A DNA stretch of 9,319 bases from GWC2-37-8 sp964485555 (GTDB taxonomy: Bacteria; Patescibacteriota; Minisyncoccia; Moranbacterales; GWC2-37-73), in assembly GCA_964485555.1 (NCBI GenBank), contig CAZAJN010000047.1:1-9319 (forward strand), in the 5' to 3' direction. Under the pieces are notes generated by a model. The model worked only from the letters and a program-made list of their open reading frames with translations, had not been told where the DNA came from and did no database searches. The position numbers and the translations under genes are program-made. The first letter of the stretch is position 1. Every line of letters starts with the position of its first letter. Of this stretch, positions 5,286 through 9,319 are shown in pieces.

Positions 5286-5298
5286 ATTCGAGTCGCTA
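5257..5298 (-). repeat. Right repeats of the GxxExxY cassette
   Basis: ATTCGAGTCATTCGAA (5257-5272) matches the reverse complement of the left copies at 14 of 16 bases. A second partial unit, AAATTCGAGTCGCT (5285-5298), follows after GATAATTCGT. The first unit overlaps the end of the GxxExxY gene, and the second ends six bases before the permease ATG, so the repeat supplies the permease translation-start region. Confidence 0.7.
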
Positions 5299-5304
5299 TA
5301 TAAT

Positions 5305-6546
5305 ATGAAATTATCTGCTCCAATCAAAATATCCTACAAGAACCTGATGGCGGCAAAATTCCGCAGTTTTTTGACCATGCTCGGAATCATTATTGGAATT
5401 GCTTCAGTCATTGTCGTGATGGCTATTGGGGCTAGCGCGCAGCAGTTGATTGTCGATCAAGTTTCAGGCATCGGTTCAAATCTGGTGGGTGTGCTTCCTG
5501 GCGCATCGGATGAAAAAGGTCCGCCGGCCAGCGCTCTGGGAATTGTGATCACGACACTTAAACTCGATGACCTCAAAGCTGTTTTGCAAAAGAAAAATGT
5601 TCCCAATGCATCTGTTGCGAGCGGCTATGTGACCGGGGTTGGCACGGCCATCTTTGAAAGCTCTTCTTTTCAGAGCAGTTTTCAGGGTGTTTCGGCAAGT
5701 TTTCCAGAAGTTGAAGCAATTGAAATCGGAGAAGGAAGATTTTTTACAGATGAGGAAGACGACGGACTTTCCAGAGTTGCCGTGCTTGGAAATCAGCGTG
5801 CTACGGATTTGTTTGGAAGTGAAAATCCTGTTGGAAAAGTTTTTTCACTCAAGGATGTGAATTTTAAGGTCATCGGAGTTTTGGAAAAACGTGGATCAGC
5901 CGGCTTTACGAATTCCGACAGCGTGATCTATGTTCCACTTCAAACAGCGCAGAAAATTTTGCTCGGAATCGACTATCTGAATTTCATGCGCGTCAAGATC
6001 GATTCAGCTGATGCGATCGAGAGGTCGGTGGCTGACATCGAATATACCCTAAGAGCTCAGCATAACATTAAAAATTCTGCCGACGATGATTTTTCCGTGC
6101 GCAACACGGCTCAAGCGCTGGCAACGTTGACCAACATCACAAATATCTTGAAATATTTTTTGGCCGGAATCGCAGCCATTTCCTTGGTGGTGGGTGGGAT
6201 TGGCATCATGAACATCATGCTAATTTCCGTGCAGCAAAGAATCAGAGAAGTCGGACTTCGCAAAGCTGTTGGAGCGCGCAACCGTCACATCATCACTCAA
6301 TTCTTGATTGAAGCGGTGTTTTTGACATTGGTCGGCGGAATATTGGGAATAATTTTAGGAACCACCATTTCATTTTTAGCTTCCGTTGTCATCAAATATT
6401 TGGGTTATTCATGGCAATTCATCATTTCTTTTTGGTCAATAATAGTGGCAACTAGTGTAGCGGGAGCAATCGGCATAATTTTCGGATTATATCCTGCCAA
6501 GAAAGCCGCGCGCATTTCTCCGATGGAAGCGCTAAGATATGAATAA
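5305..6546 (+). CDS. MacB/FtsX-family ABC exporter permease (YknZ-like)
   Basis: A 413-residue membrane subunit that pairs with the ATPase and adaptor upstream. The N-terminal IKISYKNLMAAKFRSFLTMLGIIIG is the typical MacB entry into transmembrane helix 1 (about 22-44). A large extracytoplasmic domain (about 45-275) follows, then helices near 283-308, 330-362 and 375-397. The cytosolic QQRIREVGLRKAVGAR coupling segment lies between helices 2 and 3, and the C terminus GLYPAKKAARISPMEALRYE is the family hallmark. The frame is open to an ATG at 5272, but those 11 codons are cassette repeat sequence and precede the conserved start, so I place the start at 5305. No SD is visible; the upstream bases are CTATATAAT. 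No terminator follows. Confidence 0.92.
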   Translation: MKLSAPIKISYKNLMAAKFRSFLTMLGIIIGIASVIVVMAIGASAQQLIVDQVSGIGSNLVGVLPGASDEKGPPASALGIVITTLKLDDLKAVLQKKNVPNASVASGYVTGVGTAIFESSSFQSSFQGVSASFPEVEAIEIGEGRFFTDEEDDGLSRVAVLGNQRATDLFGSENPVGKVFSLKDVNFKVIGVLEKRGSAGFTNSDSVIYVPLQTAQKILLGIDYLNFMRVKIDSADAIERSVADIEYTLRAQHNIKNSADDDFSVRNTAQALATLTNITNILKYFLAGIAAISLVVGGIGIMNIMLISVQQRIREVGLRKAVGARNRHIITQFLIEAVFLTLVGGILGIILGTTISFLASVVIKYLGYSWQFIISFWSIIVATSVAGAIGIIFGLYPAKKAARISPMEALRYE

Positions 6547-6581
6547 ATTCAAAATATAATATACAATATACAAGATACAAA

Positions 6582-6644
6582 GTTTATCAAGTTCATAAAG
6601 TCCATCAGGTTAGTAAAGTTCATCAAGTTCATAAAGCTGATAAC
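6582..6644. repeat. Seven-copy 9-bp tandem array
   Basis: Seven consecutive 9-mers: GTTTATCAA, GTTCATAAA, GTCCATCAG, GTTAGTAAA, GTTCATCAA, GTTCATAAA, GCTGATAAC. The phase is exact and the consensus is GTTCATMAA. It occupies the spacer between the permease and the first exported paralogue. The period is a multiple of three and reads V-H-Q/K without stops, but there is no start codon in that frame. Confidence 0.8.
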
Positions 6645-6656
6645 ATACAAGATACC

Positions 6657-6691
6657 AAATACCAAATACTAAATACTAAATACTAAATACA
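6657..6691. repeat. Five-copy 7-bp AAATACT array
   Basis: AAATACC, three AAATACT and AAATACA in perfect phase. Looser relatives (GATACAAGAT, ACTAGATACAAG, AAATACTAATAAA) continue to about 6725. It follows the 9-bp array; the same order recurs before the second paralogue. Confidence 0.75.
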
Positions 6692-6728
6692 AGACACTAG
6701 ATACAAGATTTTAAATACTAATAAAAAG

Positions 6729-6737
6729 TGGTATAAT
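6729..6737 (+). promoter_or_regulatory. Extended -10 promoter, probably leaderless mRNA
   Basis: TGGTATAAT is a perfect extended -10 (TGn plus TATAAT). It ends six bases before the ATG at 6744, so transcription would start on or next to the A of the start codon. The -35 region (TTTTAA at 6709-6714) is poor, as expected with an extended -10. No SD is present. Confidence 0.6.
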
Positions 6738-6743
6738 TGATCC

Positions 6744-8150
6744 ATGAAAAAACAGGCATCCAAAATTCTTTTTTTGTTCGCGATATTTGTAACGTTGTCC
6801 AATTCCACCCAGGCTGATTGGCAGCAAGAGCTGGAAACAAATTTCGATATTGTGGAAACTTTTGACAATTTGCAGGACTGGAGTGCTAATGGACTTTTTC
6901 CGTCAAGCGCCACAGATGTTCGCGCTTATGACCCAAGTCTTCTTCCTAAAAAACTTGATGGCAGCAATTCACGTTGGGGATATTGGGCAAATAAATATCC
7001 AACCCCCATTGTGGAAACTATCAATAATGGACCGTTTCAGACAGGCGAAACGGTGACCAATGATCTGGGCGCCACGTGGGAATACAGACAAACGTATGTC
7101 ATTGATGGAGTCACTTATCTTAGACTCAAGGATGCTATTTTTGGACAAAGTGTGGGAACTTTCCAAATAGGCCACACCCTGCGAGGCCTTACTTCAGGGG
7201 CAACAGCCACTATCACTGCTTGGCCTCAAATCATCGCAGATCATGGAACAAACAAATGGGGAAGCTCAGGAAAATCTCTGATGATGAATTTGGGAGATAA
7301 CGATAATAGTGACGGCGCCATGGCTGGAATCGGCGCTCAAAGACTTGGTATGTTTTTTGGCGATGGTATCACGGGTAAAAGTGGCTATAAAAAAATCCAT
7401 ATTTTTATGATGGTTAAATTTACTCCTTTTTTCTTCGGAGCAAGTGGGGTTCAAGAAGATGTGGATTATCTTTCTGTTTTCAAATTTCTTGATATTTGTT
7501 CAGGGTTTATTGATATTAATCATTTCGGTACCGCTGCAGAACAAATAAGTATTGAACAGGGTTCAGAACAGGCTACTACGGAGTATGGAAATAATGTATC
7601 CATTATAAATTTATTTGGAGGAGGATTGTCTAATGCTGGTAGGGTGTTTATAGACGAAAATTTGTCATCAGCTGATGCTAATCATATAACACCTGATTCC
7701 AATCCGCAGACCTATTATGAATCTGTTGACAGGACATTTAATATGAAAAATAATGACGCGTTTTATCCTGCTGCCGGTGCTGATATAAATAAGGTTTACA
7801 CTGGAACATATAATGATTGGTTTGCAATTGAGATGATATCAGACATCGGAACAGTCGATAATGCGGACGGAACAACTGATCTTTACGTCTATGATAAAGA
7901 TGGAAATATAAAAGGTCATTATTTTGCAACTGGAATTCCGAAGTTAGGCTTTTTTGATCATTATTACAACAAAGTAACGCTTGGTGGAAACAGGAGGATG
8001 GGTGCATCCAGTAGTAATCTGGACGGCCGATATTGGATCGACGATTTCATTATTGATGATTCGCGCATCGGACCAACTTATTTTAACGCTTATCAAAGTT
8101 CTTCCGACGTTATTGCTCCATCTTCGCCAAGCGGACTGAGTGTAGAATAA
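6744..8150 (+). CDS. Exported protein of unknown function, paralogue 1 (jelly-roll-like)
   Basis: A 468-residue predicted secreted protein. MKKQ plus a hydrophobic core (about residues 8-18) and TQA form a signal peptide with likely cleavage after Ala24. The mature part opens with NFDIVETFDNLQDW, then holds a pair of similar motifs (GPFQTGETVTNDLG near 96-109 and GTFQIGHTLRG followed by SGATATITAW near 137-160), the latter of a kind seen in phage and surface proteins. KSLMMNLGDN and KIHIFMMVKF look like beta strands. Near the C terminus, RYWIDDFIIDDSRIGPTYF resembles the closing strand of concanavalin/LamG-type jelly rolls. It ends in IAPSSPSGLSVE, which looks like the first strand of a fibronectin type III domain cut short. 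No catalytic motif is recognised. A surface or carbohydrate-binding role is only a guess. It lies next to an ABC exporter but has an ordinary Sec-type signal. Confidence 0.8.
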   Translation: MKKQASKILFLFAIFVTLSNSTQADWQQELETNFDIVETFDNLQDWSANGLFPSSATDVRAYDPSLLPKKLDGSNSRWGYWANKYPTPIVETINNGPFQTGETVTNDLGATWEYRQTYVIDGVTYLRLKDAIFGQSVGTFQIGHTLRGLTSGATATITAWPQIIADHGTNKWGSSGKSLMMNLGDNDNSDGAMAGIGAQRLGMFFGDGITGKSGYKKIHIFMMVKFTPFFFGASGVQEDVDYLSVFKFLDICSGFIDINHFGTAAEQISIEQGSEQATTEYGNNVSIINLFGGGLSNAGRVFIDENLSSADANHITPDSNPQTYYESVDRTFNMKNNDAFYPAAGADINKVYTGTYNDWFAIEMISDIGTVDNADGTTDLYVYDKDGNIKGHYFATGIPKLGFFDHYYNKVTLGGNRRMGASSSNLDGRYWIDDFIIDDSRIGPTYFNAYQSSSDVIAPSSPSGLSVE

Positions 8151-8218
8151 CTCAAGTATAAAGTATTTGGTATTATGTATGATATGTAAATACAAAAAAT
8201 GTGGAATTAATTTGGAAA

Positions 8219-8279
8219 GTCTATCAAGTCTATCAAGTTCGTAAAGTCAATAATGTCCATCAAGTATAAAGATCATCAG
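8219..8279. repeat. Second 9-bp tandem array
   Basis: GTCTATCAA twice, GTTCGTAAA, GTCAATAAT, GTCCATCAA, a shortened GTATAAA, and GATCATCAG. It has the same consensus family and the same position before a paralogue as the array at 6582-6644. The 68 bases before it (8151-8218) are AT-rich, with TGGTATTAT at 8168-8176 as a weak promoter candidate and no terminator. Confidence 0.7.
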
Positions 8280-8283
8280 GCAG

Positions 8284-8310
8284 AATACTAAATACAAAAT
8301 ACGAAATACT
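8284..8310. repeat. Second 7-bp AAATACN array
   Basis: AATACT, AAATACA, AAATACG and AAATACT in phase, ending six bases before the ATG at 8317. It is the counterpart of 6657-6691. Unlike paralogue 1, there is no TATAAT between the array and the start codon. Confidence 0.65.
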
Positions 8311-8316
8311 AATAAA

Positions 8317-9319
8317 ATGCAAAAACAGATTCTAAAAATTTTCTTCTTGCTCTCGATATTTTTCATGCTGCCAAATTTTGCCAAGGCTGATTGGCAACAA
8401 ACACTTGAAAGTAACTTTGATATCGTAGAAACTTTTGACAATTTGCAGGACTGGAGTGCTAATGGACTTTTTCCATCTGGTACGGGCAGCGCTACTGTAT
8501 ATGACCACTCCCTACTTCCTAAAAAGTTAGATGGAAGTGATGGGCAGTGGGACTATTGGAATAACAAATACCCCACACCCATTGTGGAAACAATCAACGA
8601 TGGACCTTTTCAGGCAGGCGAAACAGTGACCAATGACCTGGGCGCCAATTGGGAATATAGACAAACGTATGTCATTGATGGCGTGACTTATTTGAGATTG
8701 CAGGATGCTATTTTTGGACAAAGTGTGGGTTCATTTCATGTCGGAAATACACTAAGAGGTCTTACTTCCGGCGCGACCGCTGTCATTACTGCTTGGCCTC
8801 AAATCATTGCGGATCATGGAACAAACAAATGGGGAAGTTTAGGAAAATCTCTGATGATGAATTTAGGTGATAATAGTAATGGCGACGGCGCCATGGCTGG
8901 CATTGGAGCGCAACGAATGGGTTTATTTTTTGGCGATGGTATCACGGGTAAAAGTGGCTATAAGAAAATCCATATTTTTATGATGGTTAAATTTGCGCCA
9001 ACTTATTTTGGTCCCACTGGGACTGAGGCTGATATATCATACGTAAGTATTTTTAAGTTTTTTGATATTTGTTCAGGGTTTACAGCTATCAATGTTTGGA
9101 GTACGCCAGAAGATCGAGCACGAGTTAATGATGTTAATGTGGTTGAATATGGTGAAAATCAAACTATTGTTAATATCCAAGGTGGCGGATTGTCAGCTGT
9201 TGGAAGAGTGTATCTTTTTGAAAACATTGCAGTTGCAATGCCAAACCCCGGATCTGATCCTGTGACTTTTGATGCTGATATTATCGCCACACCCACAATG
9301 GCGAATAATGATCTTTTAT
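8317..9319 (+). CDS. Exported protein of unknown function, paralogue 2 (3' end missing)
   Basis: An open frame of 334 codons from the ATG at 8317 that runs off the window edge without a stop. The signal peptide MQKQILKIFFLLSIFFMLPNFAKA has an AKA cleavage site after residue 24. The mature part begins DWQQ, as in paralogue 1. Over about residues 25-260 the two proteins are roughly four-fifths identical by eye and collinear without net insertion; coding DNA is offset by 1,573 bp at both ends of this stretch, with a 44-bp identical run from about 8429. After DICSGF they diverge strongly, although GGGLS-GRV and NND remain alignable. The paired motifs GPFQAGETV and GSFHVGNTLRGLTSGATA are kept. No SD or clear promoter is visible; it may be read from the upstream copy, as no terminator separates them. 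Confidence 0.82.
   Translation, partial: MQKQILKIFFLLSIFFMLPNFAKADWQQTLESNFDIVETFDNLQDWSANGLFPSGTGSATVYDHSLLPKKLDGSDGQWDYWNNKYPTPIVETINDGPFQAGETVTNDLGANWEYRQTYVIDGVTYLRLQDAIFGQSVGSFHVGNTLRGLTSGATAVITAWPQIIADHGTNKWGSLGKSLMMNLGDNSNGDGAMAGIGAQRMGLFFGDGITGKSGYKKIHIFMMVKFAPTYFGPTGTEADISYVSIFKFFDICSGFTAINVWSTPEDRARVNDVNVVEYGENQTIVNIQGGGLSAVGRVYLFENIAVAMPNPGSDPVTFDADIIATPTMANNDLL

Larger units (their letters stand above)
4803..5298 (+). mobile_element. Cassette: GxxExxY gene bounded by CGAATGA-type repeats
   Basis: About 500 bp with two direct copies of CCCGAATGAYTCGAAT at the left, a GxxExxY gene in the middle and inverted ATTCGAGTCATTCGAA-type copies at the right, set exactly between the ATPase stop (4798) and the permease start (5305). 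The enclosed gene is far richer in AAA, AAT and ATT codons than the transporter genes on either side, consistent with a separate origin. Mobility is inferred from position and repeat structure. Confidence 0.5.

Noticed and set aside
6582..6644. 9-bp array as a coding V-H-Q/K repeat peptide
   Set aside because: The frame is open, but no start codon or SD precedes it, and the second array has a 7-bp unit that breaks the frame.
6582..6691. Tandem arrays as replication iterons or a CRISPR array
   Set aside because: Units of 7 and 9 bp are far too short for CRISPR repeats with spacers, no cas gene is present, and there are no DnaA boxes or replication initiator gene nearby.
8247..8441. Minus-strand frame of 64 codons across the start of paralogue 2
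   Set aside because: Antisense to the signal peptide region and the repeat arrays, with an equivalent shadow at paralogue 1 (6683-6913).

Overview
The window looks like a piece of a Candidate Phyla Radiation (Patescibacteria, Parcubacteria/Moranbacteria-like) genome. This is an inference from gene style: compact AT-leaning DNA, mostly weak or absent Shine-Dalgarno sites, degenerate AAATACT-type and GTTCATCAA-type arrays between genes, TGTCATTCC...GGAATCCAG palindromes, and small GIY-YIG and GxxExxY nuclease-like genes. TGG encodes Trp throughout and TGA acts as a normal stop (the GIY-YIG gene), so there is no sign of the UGA=Gly code of Gracilibacteria/Absconditabacteria. No marker gene fixes the taxon.

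Layout. 1-38 is an intrinsic terminator of an upstream gene. 128-910 encodes a Memo/LigB-like class III extradiol dioxygenase-fold protein. Behind it, on the minus strand, is a complete miniature transcription unit for a 31-residue membrane peptide (960-1055), with promoter, strong SD and terminator. Back to back with its promoter is one for a type I RNase H (1182-1610). An AT-rich imperfect inverted repeat (1624-1737) precedes a three-component MacAB/YknXYZ-like export system: membrane-fusion adaptor (1747-3048), ABC ATPase (4073-4798) and FtsX-type permease (5305-6546).

The export genes are not contiguous. Between adaptor and ATPase lie a GIY-YIG gene bounded by inverted palindromes (3056-3457), an oppositely oriented orphan gene with its own promoter, SD and terminator (3507-3901), and a gene-less pair of the same palindromes (3913-4059) that resembles a non-autonomous REPIN. 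Between ATPase and permease lies a GxxExxY gene bounded by an unrelated repeat family, CCCGAATGAYTCGAAT (4803-5298). Two different repeat-plus-nuclease cassettes have therefore settled in the spacers of one operon without breaking a transporter reading frame. This is the most notable content of the window. The palindromes also show compensatory base-pair changes, so their hairpins appear to be conserved.

The right end (6582-9319) is a tandem duplication. Two exported paralogues, the second cut by the window edge, each follow a 9-bp array and then a 7-bp array. They are about four-fifths identical over the first ~250 residues and diverge after that. Their function is unknown; they look like extracellular jelly-roll-type proteins. 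The first seems to be expressed from an extended -10 promoter placed so that its mRNA would be leaderless.
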